A stretch of 64,000 nucleotides of DNA, taken from contig BCGQ01000008.1 in assembly GCA_001599355.1 (NCBI GenBank), positions 1 to 64,000 of the forward strand, given 5' to 3'. A program made the position numbers and the translations under genes. Each line of letters opens with the position of its first letter. Positions within the stretch are counted from its first letter, which is position 1. The notes under the pieces are model-generated. The model ran no database searches. It saw nothing but the letters and a program-made list of their open reading frames with translations, and was not told where the DNA came from. Source of the stretch: Nakazawaea peltata (Eukaryota; Ascomycota; Pichiomycetes; Alaninales; Pachysolenaceae). Below are positions 1 to 10,600 of the stretch, piece by piece.

Positions 1-73
1 TAAACATCATAACACCAACACACCCAAGTAAACATCATAACACCAACACACCCAAGTAAACATCATAACACCA
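1..73. repeat. Telomere-like 28-bp tandem repeat, about 2.6 copies
   Basis: Two identical 28-bp units (1-28 and 29-56) and a third that breaks off at 73. Read on the minus strand the unit is G/T-rich and contains GGTGT twice, including GGTGTTATGATGTT, which resembles the GGTGTACGGATG core of Candida-type telomeres and Rap1 sites. Long, exact, non-canonical telomere units are normal in budding yeasts. Position at the extreme window end, with the G-rich strand running 5' to 3' toward the end, fits a left telomere. That it is the true chromosome end, rather than an internal telomeric tract, is inferred. Confidence 0.75.
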
Positions 74-106
74 TTTGTTCCTTCTTGGTTAGTTTATTTA
101 TCGTAT

Positions 107-145
107 TTATTAACATCATAACACCAGGACACCAATACACCAATG
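107..145. repeat. Degenerate telomere-like sequence
   Basis: The block TAACATCATAACACCA at 110-125 repeats the core of the 28-bp unit once more, followed by ACACCA words (GGACACCAATACACCAATG). It looks like a decayed or variant unit at the junction between telomere and subtelomere. Confidence 0.5.
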
Positions 146-817
146 CATTATATTGCTGTTGAGTTATTGATGGTTTCTGGTTATATTCCTTAAATTTATT
201 TATATTTATCTTATTTTATATCTTTTCTAATATTCTGATTAATTATACTTTATATGGTATATATAATTATTTATGTATTAATTAAATGCTACAGAGTTGT
301 AAAGTGGATGCAATTACTGATTAAATGATGTATGATATTGCTGTAGTTTTATTGTTATAGTTATTGGTGGTGACGAGTGGTGATAGTCAAATGCACTTCT
401 TTAAATCCACCAACTCTATAATTATATTTGATAAAATGATTCAAGAATCGTAAAATGCTATGTTGTGCGCACTTTTTATGTGTTGTCTACAATTTACAAA
501 TTTCTGTAGCTCATTAAGGAAAATTAGTATAATACACACAACTTAGTGACTTCTCTTTAATATACTAGTACAAGGAGTTAATACAATATAATTTATTAAT
601 CAATAATAAGCCTCCAGAAGAAAGGTTGAAAAATGCAGACAGTGAAGGCAAACAAAGATTGACTTGAATTGCCTTAACCGAATCTGCAGTACTGACGTTA
701 AAAAAGGCGGTGAGAACTTCACAGCTATCACCAAAATCAAAAGGGGAGGCTAGGGCAATGCCTAAACAAAACAATCAAAGTAATGTAAGCATTTAAGGGT
801 AGACCAGTTCTCTGTTT
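146..817. other. AT-rich subtelomeric spacer
   Basis: About 670 bases of AT-rich sequence between the telomere-like tract and the adhesin stop codon. The only open frame (565-774, minus, 69 codons) has no recognisable features and I do not call it. I see no tRNA, no subtelomeric helicase remnant and no long repeat. Confidence 0.6.
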
Positions 818-3800
818 CTAGTAGAAGAAGAGGAACAGGATCAGAGCAGCCAAGAGACCAGACTGGACAGTCAAGGCAGAGGCGGCACCTTCGTAAATAG
901 TTGTGTCTGAGCCAGATCCAGAGCCAGAGTTTCCAGAGTTTCCAGATGAACCAGATGAACCCGAACTTCCAGAGTTTCCAGAGCTTCCGGAGCTTCCAGA
1001 GTTTCCAGAAGATCCGGAGTTACCTGAGTTGTCTGAGCTTGATGAACCGGAGTTTCCAGAGTTTCCAGAGTTTCCAGAACCAGATCCGGAAGATCCATTA
1101 CAAGCTGCAGATCCATCTTTGTTGAGAGTGGCTGTACACATAGTCGAAGTGATAGTGACTACATTACCCTTGGAAGTAGTTGGAGCACAGGTGATAAGCT
1201 CTACCACAGTGTTAGTGAGATCAGCTTGTGTCTCAACTACAATGACCCTGGTGCTGATGAATCCCTTAGCAGGCAAAGTAGTTGTGGTAGTTGTAGCACC
1301 TGGAACATCGATGATAACAGTGACATCTCTATTGTCTGGGTTAGTGGCAGTAGAAGTCTTGGTGTAATCACCGGTCCACAACTCAGTAATTGTCTGAGTC
1401 TTAATAGGAGTCTCGATAATTGCTGTAACNNCTCCGTTATCTGGGTTGGTNACATACGAAGTAGAAGTATATGGCTNGTCCCAAGGAGTGGTGACNNTAA
1501 TNGTCTGTCCTTTAGAGACTGGAGTCTTAATNTAAACATCGACATCGCCATNTGGCTCTGTAGAGGAGGAAGTGGNGGTATACGACTTATCCCAAGGAGT
1601 AGTGATAGTTGTTGTGNCNGGAGTGTGAGTTGGAGTCTCAATGATCTCNGTAACATCACCATTAGGTCCAGTGGCGTAACTGGTGACAGTGTTTGTTCCA
1701 GTCCATCCACTAGTAGTAGTGAGTGTAGAAGGGGTATGAGTAGGAGTCTCAATAATCTCAGTAACATCGCCGTTTGGACCGGTGACTGTGCTTGTAGAAG
1801 TGACAGATCCAGTCCATCCANTGGTGGTAGTGACAGTGGAAGGAGTATGAGTTGGAGTNTCAATGATTTCGGTGACATCACCGTCTGGTCCAGTAACGGT
1901 AGTGNTAGAAGTGACAGTTCCAGTCCATCCACTAGTAGTTGTGACGGTGGACTTCTTAGGAGTCTCAACAATAACTGTAACATCACCGCGCTCATCAGTA
2001 GTTGTGGTGGTAGATGTGAAGGTTCCAGTCCATGGAGTAGTTCTTGTAAGAGTGAATGGAGTTGAAGCTGGGGTATCAACAATGACTGTGACATCTCCAT
2101 TGGAACCAGTGGTAGTAGAGTACATGGTGGTGGAGCCTGTCCAAGGTTCAGTGGTGGTAACAGTTGATGGTTTGTGAGTTGGAGTCTCGACAAACTCAGT
2201 AACATCTCCATCAGATCCAGTGGTAGTACTGGTAATAGTACTAGATCCACTCCAGCCACTAGTAGTAGTTGTAGTATGTGGTGTGTGTGTTGGAGTTTCG
2301 ACAAACTCCGTTACGTCACCATTAGAACCAGTGGTAGTGCTTGTGATAGTACTTGATCCAGTCCACCCGCTAGTGGTTGTTACTGTTGATGGAGTGTGTG
2401 TTGGAGTCTCAACAAACTCAGTGACATCGCCGTTTGTTCCGGTGGTAGTGCTGGTGATGGTGCTGCTTCCAGTCCAGCCACTAGTGGTTGTGACAGTTGA
2501 AGGTTTGTGAGTTGGGGTTTCAACAAATTCGGTAACATCACCATTTGTTCCGGTAGTGGTGCTGGTGACAGTACTAGATCCAGTCCATCCACTAGTAGTA
2601 GTAACAGTAGATGGTTTATGAGTTGGTGTCTCTACGAATTCAGTGACATCACCATTAGAACCAGTAGTGGTACTGGTGATAGTACTTGATCCTGACCAAC
2701 CACTAGTAGTGGTCGTAGTATGAGGAGTGTGAGTTGGGGTTTCAACAAACTCTGTCACATCACCATTAGAGCCTGTGGTAGTACTTGTAATGGTACTAGA
2801 TCCACTCCAACCGCTAGTAGTGGTGGTTGTGTGAGGAGTGTGAGTAGGTGTCTCAACGAATTCAGTCACATCACCGTTTGTACCGGTAGTAGTGCTTGTG
2901 ATAGTACTAGATCCTGACCAGCCACTAGTAGTAGTGGTTGTGTGAGGAGTGTGAGTTGGAGTCTCAATGATAACAGTTACGTCTCCAAAGGAGTCAGTAG
3001 TGGTGGTCGTTGAAGTGAAGGTTTCACTCCAAGGAGTAGTTCTAGTAATAGTGAATGGAGTAGAAGCTGGAGTATCAACGAGTACAGTAACATCACCATT
3101 GGAGGCAGTGGTAGTAGAGTATGAAGTGTATGTGCCAGTCCAAGGTTCAGTTGTGGTTGTGGTGATTGGAGTATGAGTTGGAGTTTCAACAAACTCAGTG
3201 ACATCACCATTAGAACCAGTAGTGGTACTGGTAATAGTACTAGATCCGGACCAACCACTAGTAGTAGTTGTAGTATGTGGGGTGTGTGTTGGCGTCTCAA
3301 CAAACTCAGTGACATCACCATTAGAACCAGTGGTAGTGCTAGTAATAGTGCTGCTTCCTGACCATCCACTGGTAGTGGTTGTAGTATGAGGAGTGTGAGT
3401 TGGAGTTTCGACAAACTCAGTAACATCTCCATTAGATCCAGTGGTAGTACTGGTAATAGTACTAGATCCACTCCAGCCACTAGTAGTAGTTGTAGTATGT
3501 GGTGTGTGTGTTGGGGTTTCGACAAACTCCGTTACGTCACCATTAGAACCAGTAGTAGTACTTGTAATGGTACTAGATCCACTCCAACCGCTAGTAGTGG
3601 TGGTTGTGTGAGGAGTGTGAGTAGGTGTCTCAACAAATTCTGTTACATCACCGTTAGAACCAGTAGTGGTGCTGGTAGTGGTGTCCGTTCCAGTCCACCC
3701 AGTAGTTGTAGTTGTAGTATGTGGACCATTGGTTGGTATCTCAATAATGACTGTTACATCTCCGTTTGAACCAGTAGTAGTTGTTGTAGATGTTACTGTA

Positions 3801-5803
3801 CCACTCCAAGGCTCGGTTGTGGTGGTAGTTATTGGGGCATCAGTTGGAGTTTCAATGATAACAGTAACATCACCGTTCGAACCTGTGGTAGTGGTAGTGG
3901 AAGCATCGGTCCCCGTCCAAGGTTCAGTGGTAGTCATAGTGATAGGGATATCAGTTGGAGTCTCAACGAATTCGGTTACATCTCCGTTGGAACCAGTAGT
4001 GGTACTGGTAATAGTAATAGATCCACTCCAGCCACTGGTAGTAGTGGTTGTGTGAGGAGTGTGAGTTGGAGTCTCGATGATGACAGTAACATCTCCAAAG
4101 GAGTCGGTCGTAGTGGTCGTTGACGTGAAGGTCTCACTCCAAGGTGTAGTTCTAGTAATAGTGAATGGAGTAGAAGCTGGAGTATCAACGATTACAGTAA
4201 CATCACCATTGGAGGCAGTGGTAGTAGAGTATGAAGTGTAAGTACCAGTCCAAGGTTCAGTTGTGGTTGTGGTGATTGGAGTATGAGTTGGAGTTTCAAT
4301 AATCACGGTGACATCACCGTTTGAACCAGTGGTGGTTGTGGTGGAGGTTACTGTACCACTCCAAGGCTCGGTAGTAGTAGTAGTTATTAGTGCATCAGTA
4401 GGTGTCTCAATAATAACAGTGACATCTCCGTTTGAACCAGTAGTAGTTGTTGTAGATGTTACTGTACCACTCCAAGGCTCGGTTGTGGTGGTAGTTATTG
4501 GAGCATCTGTTGGGGTCTCAATGATAACGGTAGCATCTCCATTTGAAGCAGTGGTAGTAGTAGTGGAAGTATCAGTTCCAGTCCAAGGTTCAGTGGTGGT
4601 AGTGGTAATTGGGGTGTCAGTTGGCGTCTCAATGATCACCGTGACATCTCCGTTTGAGGCAGTGGTAGTGGTTGTAGTGGTGTATGTGCCACTCCAAGGC
4701 TCAGTAGTGGTTTTTGTTGATGGATCATGAGTTGGTGTCTCGATGATGACGGTCACATCTCCCCAAGAATCTGTAGTAGTAGTAGTGGAGGTACCCGAAC
4801 CTGTCCAAGGTTCCGTGGTGGTGACAGTCGAGGTAATGTGGGTAGGGGTTTCGATGATTACTGTAACATCACCAATGGAATCTGTTGTAGTTGTCGTTGA
4901 AGTACCAGTGCCGGTCCAAGGAACAGTTGTGGTTGTGGTGATTGGGGGAAGTTCAACTATTTCAGTAACATCACCGTCACTCAGAGTAGTAGTGGTGGTA
5001 CTGGTGAATGACTCGGTCCAATGTGTTGTGACAGTGGTAGATTTTGGAGTGACAGTGGTCTCCGAACAGCTGCCATCAGAGTCGGAGTTATCGAACAAAT
5101 ATGCCCAGCCTTCAAAGTTGTCACTAATAACAATGCCCGATGGTGTGGTTATCGTGATATTCAATGCACCTGCCGAGTTTCTGTTCAGATAGACCATTCT
5201 CATAGGGTAGTAATACCCTTCTTCAAGATATATGTATGCAGGCTCGACTGTGTACTGCTCGGTTTTGTTGTATCTTGTCGTGGATGCTAAATATTCATCT
5301 GAGATCACAGTGTCATTGTTGATATCATATGTTGAATCTTGACAACATTCGAAAGCTGCTCCTTGGCCTAAGAAGACTAAAAGAGCGTCGTCAGCTCTGG
5401 GGGCCTCAAATAAATATCTCCCGGTTTCTTGCGCATAAAAGTATGTCTTTAACTCTGCAACAAAGTGAGTGACTGTTATACTAACACCATAAACATTGTA
5501 CATCGTATTGGCTTTGTCTGGATACGTCGAGCTTATTTCAAAATCGAAATCTGGATCCAAAACTCCAATAGTTCTAGGGCCCTTAGCATTGTCGAGATAA
5601 CCAATGGCCATGAAAGTCTCATTAGCATAAGAATCGTAGTCCTTATAAGTGTAATTATAGAACTGAACCTCAAATCCTTCTGCAATATAGGATACAGTTA
5701 TATTACATCCATAACTCTCAGTCTGAAAGGTATCAGCAATAACTTTTGTTAAAAGCTGCGCAATTAACAAAATCGTGAGTATCGCAGGACTTTCAATTAT
5801 CAT
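818..5803 (-). CDS. Flo-like GPI-anchored cell-wall adhesin with GLEYA/PA14-type lectin domain
   Basis: A 1661-residue surface adhesin. Residues 1-23 form a signal peptide. Residues about 60-230 match the GLEYA/PA14-like sugar-binding fold of flocculins: DDALLVFLGQGAAFECCQ with its paired cysteines, and LEEGYYYPMRMVY. From about residue 245 to 1500 there are about 34 Thr-rich repeats of 37 residues of the form TTTTT-x-GW/PW-xGxxT-TTT-NGDVTxxxETP, like the Flo1 repeat. Then a Ser/Gly/Asn stalk (905-1110) and a hydrophobic tail ending FLFFY, a GPI signal; two CTG codons in that tail become Ala and leave it hydrophobic. About 16 ambiguous bases lie in the last repeats (1430-1915), so repeat number and sequence there are unreliable. 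Likely roles are flocculation or adhesion to sugars. Subtelomeric position and a long empty promoter are typical of FLO genes. Confidence 0.9.
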   Translation of the reverse strand: MIIESPAILTILLIAQLLTKVIADTFQTESYGCNITVSYIAEGFEVQFYNYTYKDYDSYANETFMAIGYLDNAKGPRTIGVLDPDFDFEISSTYPDKANTMYNVYGVSITVTHFVAELKTYFYAQETGRYLFEAPRADDALLVFLGQGAAFECCQDSTYDINNDTVISDEYLASTTRYNKTEQYTVEPAYIYLEEGYYYPMRMVYLNRNSAGALNITITTPSGIVISDNFEGWAYLFDNSDSDGSCSETTVTPKSTTVTTHWTESFTSTTTTTLSDGDVTEIVELPPITTTTTVPWTGTGTSTTTTTDSIGDVTVIIETPTHITSTVTTTEPWTGSGTSTTTTTDSWGDVTVIIETPTHDPSTKTTTEPWSGTYTTTTTTTASNGDVTVIIETPTDTPITTTTTEPWTGTDTSTTTTTASNGDATVIIETPTDAPITTTTTEPWSGTVTSTTTTTGSNGDVTVIIETPTDALITTTTTEPWSGTVTSTTTTTGSNGDVTVIIETPTHTPITTTTTEPWTGTYTSYSTTTASNGDVTVIVDTPASTPFTITRTTPWSETFTSTTTTTDSFGDVTVIIETPTHTPHTTTTTSGWSGSITITSTTTGSNGDVTEFVETPTDIPITMTTTEPWTGTDASTTTTTGSNGDVTVIIETPTDAPITTTTTEPWSGTVTSTTTTTGSNGDVTVIIEIPTNGPHTTTTTTGWTGTDTTTSTTTGSNGDVTEFVETPTHTPHTTTTTSGWSGSSTITSTTTGSNGDVTEFVETPTHTPHTTTTTSGWSGSSTITSTTTGSNGDVTEFVETPTHTPHTTTTTSGWSGSSTITSTTTGSNGDVTEFVETPTHTPHTTTTTSGWSGSSTITSTTTGSNGDVTEFVETPTHTPITTTTTEPWTGTYTSYSTTTASNGDVTVLVDTPASTPFTITRTTPWSETFTSTTTTTDSFGDVTVIIETPTHTPHTTTTTSGWSGSSTITSTTTGTNGDVTEFVETPTHTPHTTTTTSGWSGSSTITSTTTGSNGDVTEFVETPTHTPHTTTTTSGWSGSSTITSTTTGSNGDVTEFVETPTHKPSTVTTTSGWTGSSTVTSTTTGTNGDVTEFVETPTHKPSTVTTTSGWTGSSTITSTTTGTNGDVTEFVETPTHTPSTVTTTSGWTGSSTITSTTTGSNGDVTEFVETPTHTPHTTTTTSGWSGSSTITSTTTGSDGDVTEFVETPTHKPSTVTTTEPWTGSTTMYSTTTGSNGDVTVIVDTPASTPFTLTRTTPWTGTFTSTTTTTDERGDVTVIVETPKKSTVTTTSGWTGTVTSXTTVTGPDGDVTEIIXTPTHTPSTVTTTXGWTGSVTSTSTVTGPNGDVTEIIETPTHTPSTLTTTSGWTGTNTVTSYATGPNGDVXEIIETPTHTXXTTTITTPWDKSYTXTSSSTEPXGDVDVXIKTPVSKGQXIXVTTPWDXPYTSTSYXTNPDNGXVTAIIETPIKTQTITELWTGDYTKTSTATNPDNRDVTVIIDVPGATTTTTTLPAKGFISTRVIVVETQADLTNTVVELITCAPTTSKGNVVTITSTMCTATLNKDGSAACNGSSGSGSGNSGNSGNSGSSSSDNSGNSGSSGNSGSSGSSGNSGSSGSSGSSGNSGNSGSGSGSDTTIYEGAASALTVQSGLLAALILFLFFY
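905..1110 (-). repeat. 9-bp Ser-Gly-Asn/Ser minisatellite in the adhesin stalk
   Basis: On the plus strand the words TCCAGAGTT and TCCAGAGCT recur; on the coding strand they give SGN and SGS triplets, about 20 in a row, just before the GPI signal. It forms a low-complexity spacer next to the cell wall. Confidence 0.8.
1290..5040 (-). repeat. 111-bp coding minisatellite of the adhesin
   Basis: About 34 tandem copies of a 111-bp unit (37 codons). Blocks of near-identical neighbours, for example four successive units ending NGDVTEFVETPTH, and two separated copies of the three-unit order EPW / TPW / SGW, indicate recent duplication of single units and of multi-unit blocks. Arrays of this kind expand and shrink by recombination, altering adhesion strength in other yeasts. 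Confidence 0.9.
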
Positions 5804-7674
5804 GATGATTTTTTCTCACAGTTATGATTGATGGGAGTTAAAATTCAAGTGGTTCATGCCATGGCGAATGCCTCGAATTTATACCCACAAGATTGGGAGA
5901 GGCGTCAATAGTCTTCGAGTAATACTTCATTGGCTTTCCAGGACATTGACTCATCTTCAAGTGCTATTGAGTATGATGAATCAATCCTTAAACATGATCT
6001 ATTATGGCCACCTTTTGGATCTAATCGAAGATTTCAAACAGTTCCAGGACCTCAGAGACTGATCGGCCGACAGATAATCGAGTTAAATCCAAAAAAGGGA
6101 GTAGTCCTCAAATTTATATTGTGTCATTTTGAACAAGGGTTATCATAAATAATATATCCCGCCAACTAAGTTCAGGTGCAATCTTTCTATTCGATTCACG
6201 TGGCATCTTCTTTTTCGTTTCATGTGCCATAAAGCCTCCCAAACCTTGTGTGAACTTTCAAACCATTTTGAGATATTGAAGTAAAATGACACCTAATCCG
6301 GACTCTTTTCCGTATTTGGACGCACAAAAATATTTCAGGAAAAAAAACGCAAGATCTGAGATTTTTTTTTCTGCAGACCCTGGCTTCGATTATTGTCTCT
6401 TATTTTGCTCAACTGTCTTGATATAATGTGAGAGTAGTTAACCTAATCGGGGCAAAGCTGACAAATTGTAGGGATTGACTGAAGAAGTATTCCTTTGAGC
6501 ACACGTGTCAGACAGAATTTAAAGTGGGCAATAATCAAAGTATCGTAGAAATCAGTCAAAACTTTCGAAAATGTTATACTGACCTACATTTTCAGAATGA
6601 GTTTGTCTCTTGAGAATTTATGAGAGACAAGTTGTTATCAAGATGAAGATAGATATTGAGACTAGTTGACAGGTGGTCTTTTTCATATTTCTCAAGTCCT
6701 ATGTAAGGAATGACAGAATAAGCTTCTGGATGAGGCAGTGCGACTAGTACTAAATTTAATTCTGTTAGAGCTGACTCTATCGGATTTCAAAAAGTAGACC
6801 GAAGTTCCGCTCATAAAAAACGTCATGCAAAAAATGTTTTATAAAAATTACAAGGGTAAGATGACTGGTGATAAAGCAGACTTTTTGGGGGTTTGGACAG
6901 TCCCTAATGTTGAAAAAGCTTTTCAACTCCAAGGAGGAAGTATCTGTTTTCAGTGAATACTTTGCCACAAAAAGAGAAGGAGGAATCTGACTGAGAGGCA
7001 CATTCAACTTTCCATCACACTTGTCAAAGTACTGGAAATTACTAAAAGAAAAGACCAAACCCTTCATGCTACTTGTAAGGGTTTTAAAAAGCAATTACTT
7101 TGATGCCTGTCACGTTAGTGGAGATCGGACAAGGCCACCTCAAAAAACACCACTACACTGGGTGCATCATGTACTATTTGGGTAAAAAAAAGGAGCTTAC
7201 TCAAGATTTTGCTTAATGTCTCAGATGAGATAAATTCTCTTGCAAAGTATAATAGAATCAGATCCTAATCAGAAAATAGAAAAAAAAGAAACCAACCGCA
7301 TACCTTTGGCCAGGAGAACACAATTCGCTATATTTACCGTAGCTTTCATCTCTGGAATGATTTTGGAACGATCACAATAGCTTTAGAACAAGTCCGGAAG
7401 CGACACTATTTAAGGAAGTTCACCCTCGTAATAATTCGTTGTCTATCTTTTCAAGGATGGTAGTAAGATGTTACTGAAAAAAAGACCAATTATAAAGTGC
7501 AATTGAGGAATCAAATCCTAGTATGTAGGATTACGTAATGATCCAAGTTTTCATTATGATCTTTGAGATTTATTAGATTAACTGCCCACAAACACAAGGG
7601 TCAATCGACTAAAAATTAAATACGACAGTGAGGTTTCTATGAATATTTTAAGTGTATTTTTTAGATGTAAATGT
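5804..7674. other. Long gene-free region upstream of the adhesin
   Basis: About 1.87 kb without a convincing gene. It holds the adhesin promoter on the left and the 3' flank of the 5-oxoprolinase gene on the right. The largest open frame (6777-7094, minus, 105 codons) shows no family motif and its sequence looks like chance. In other yeasts the adhesin FLO11 has a promoter of several kilobases, so much of this stretch may be regulatory. I could not recognise specific binding sites. Confidence 0.5.
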
Positions 7675-10600
7675 TTACTGAGAGGCATTAATGCCGTCTT
7701 GTAAGTTTCCCACGGTTCCAGAAGAAACAGGAATGAATGGCTTTGATTTAGATGCTTTAGTTAATCTCCAAAATTCATCTGTATCTTCAGGACGACCAAA
7801 TCCTCCACCACCAGGGGTCAAGACCTTCAAAATATCGCCCTTTCTTACTTTAATTTCAGCTAATGAAGGCAATTGAATCCATTGAATCTTGCCATTACCT
7901 CTATTTCTACCAAGATAATTTTCACCCTTCTTACCGTTTTCACCTCCAAAGATTCCCCAAGGCTCATATACTCTCCTTTGAGTGACCAAAGAAAGATGAA
8001 CAGGAGAGTTGAATTGGACCTCTCTAATCAACCCATTACCACCGTTAAACTTACCCCTTCCTCCACTATTTTCTCTAATAGTGTATTGTAAAAGCAAACA
8101 AGGATAACGCAACTCAAGTACTTCAGGATCGGTGATCTTAGTGTTGGTCATATTTGTCTGAGTACCCGAGAAACCATGGAAACCGAATCTTTCACCATTT
8201 CTCTCAATGATACCAGCACAATTTCCTTGTCCGATTGTTTCTGTATAACCGAAACCCTTGATCATTTCTCCCTTCCCGTTTTCTCCTCCCGTACCAAAGT
8301 TCAAACCGTTCATACAGCCACCAGTAGCAGAAGTGACACCAAATGCTTTGAACAAACAGTCAGTGATTCTCTGAGATGTCATACCATTACCAGCACAAAC
8401 AGCAGCATATGGAGAAGGATTGATTAAACTGTTCTCTGGGACAATTAAAGTACAAGGGTCTAAACAACCTTGGTTCAATGGAATATCAGTATCAACCAAA
8501 CATCTCAAAACATAAATAACAGCAGAGAAAGTAACAGATTTAGGAGCATTTAAGTTACTGTAAGATTCAAGGGAAGTACCAGTAAAGTCAAAGGTAGCAG
8601 AACCATCTTTCTCGTCAATATCAATGGTAACTTTAATCTTTGTACCATCATCCATGTAATCTTCAGCGACCAAAGGCAAACGTTCCTTGTTGTTCTTTGC
8701 AAAGTTCTTTAAGTAGTCTCTGACAGCTAATTCAGCAGTTCTCTTGACATTTCTCATATAGAATAAGACAGTCTCACTTCCATACTCGCTGAATAACTCC
8801 TTCAACAAATTGATACCTCTCTTATTGGAAGCAATTTGCAGCTTCAAGTCAGAAACGTTGTCATCAATGTTTCTAGTACCAGAGACACCATGAGATCTTG
8901 GGACATCGACGAAATGAGTCTGTAATCCCTCGTAATCGAACTCTCCATTCTTGACCAACTTCCAGGTCTCAATATTAACACCTTCCTCGAAAATCTCACG
9001 AGCATAAGACGAAGAAGAACCTGGGGAGGTACCACCAATCTCAGAATGATGGGCACGAGCAGCAACTACGAACTGAATCTTTCCTTCATGGAAAACCGGA
9101 GAAACTACAGTAATATCAGGCAAATGAGTACCACCAACAGTAGGAGAGTTAGTACACAAAATATCACCATCATGCAAATCTTCACCCCAATAGTCAAGCT
9201 GATATTTGATAGCAGCAGACATAGAACCAAGATGCACAGGAACATTTGGAGCATTGGCAGTCAAATTACCTTGATTATCGAACAAAGCACAAGAATAGTC
9301 CATTCTCTCTTTAATATTGGCAGAGACAGAAATCTTTTGCAAAGTTCTAGACATATCATCGGCAATAGACATAAATCTGTTGGCGAAAATGGCCAATTGA
9401 ACAGGATCTACATAGTCTGTACTGATATTACTCTTGGCCTCTACTTTGACATCCAACATCACATGTCTAGGTAAAATAGTAGCTACAGAATCTGGGGTAA
9501 TTACTAAAGTCTGAGTGCTGTCTAAAATAAGAGCAGGTCCTTGGACAATACTTCCAACCTTCAAATCGTCCAACATAAAGACCTGAGCATCCAATAATCC
9601 TTCCTCAAAGTAAATTGGAGTGGATTTTTTAGCAACAGAGAGATCTACATCGAATTTCTCAACGTCATCGTAATCGTCGTATGGAGAACGTTCGGTAACA
9701 GAATTAGAAGCACTCCCAACACTTCTAATTCTGACATCTGAGACGAGAACTTCTCTATCTAAGTCGTTAAATGCAAACTCTCTCTCATGCATACTACGGA
9801 ATTCGGTAAGGAAGTCATTATCTTCTGGCTGAGCTACCATGATCCTGGTATCAGAACCTCTGTAACCCATATTGAAGTAGAATTTACTGTTAATGGTCTC
9901 AGATTTGGCACCTTGGGAGATTAAAGCTTTTCTGGAGATCTGAGCGAGTTGCTGACACTTATCAAGCAACTTCTCTCTAGTTTCTACGGAATATACACCG
10001 GAGACTGGCTCCTGAGTCTCATCGACCAAATCAGCCAACCCAATACCGTAAGCTGACAAGATAGACGAATGTTTATGGATCAAAACCTTTTTGATCTTCA
10101 AAATTTTAGCTATAGAAGTAGCATGTTGACCTCCGGCACCACCGAAAGAAGCCAAAGCATGTTTTTGGATGTCATGGCCTTTAGCCTCGGTCAAATCTCT
10201 AATTGGCTTGGCCATTTGGAAATTGGCAACTTTCAAGAACCCTAAAGCAATCTCTTGAGCAGTCTTTGGGAAACCTGGAGTGTCCTTGTTGATGATTTCA
10301 GTCAACTCTTCGAATTTCTTCTTGGCGATCTCGAAATCCAAGGGCAAATCTTCATTTGGACCGAAGATTTTTGGGAAATATTCAGGCAAGATTCTTCCAG
10401 TGAATAAATTGGCATCAGTGATAGTCAATGGTCCACCTTTTCTGTAACAAGCAGGACCTGGATGAGCACTAGCAGATTCTGGGCCCACGACAAACACACC
10501 GTTTCTATAACTCAAAATGGATCCACCACCAGCTGCTACAGTGTTAATATCCAACTGAGGAGCAGCAATCTTGATACCAGCAGTGATACTCTCGAAAGAG

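Noticed and set aside
871-4730. Plus-strand open frames opposite the adhesin
   Set aside because: They mirror the 111-bp coding repeat and have no independent features.
1290-5040. CRISPR-like or centromeric satellite
   Set aside because: The repeat is contiguous, in frame for its whole length and encodes a Flo-type repeat.
6777-7094. 105-codon minus-strand frame in the adhesin upstream region
   Set aside because: No motif, unusual composition for a gene, and no promoter-like signal; it looks random.
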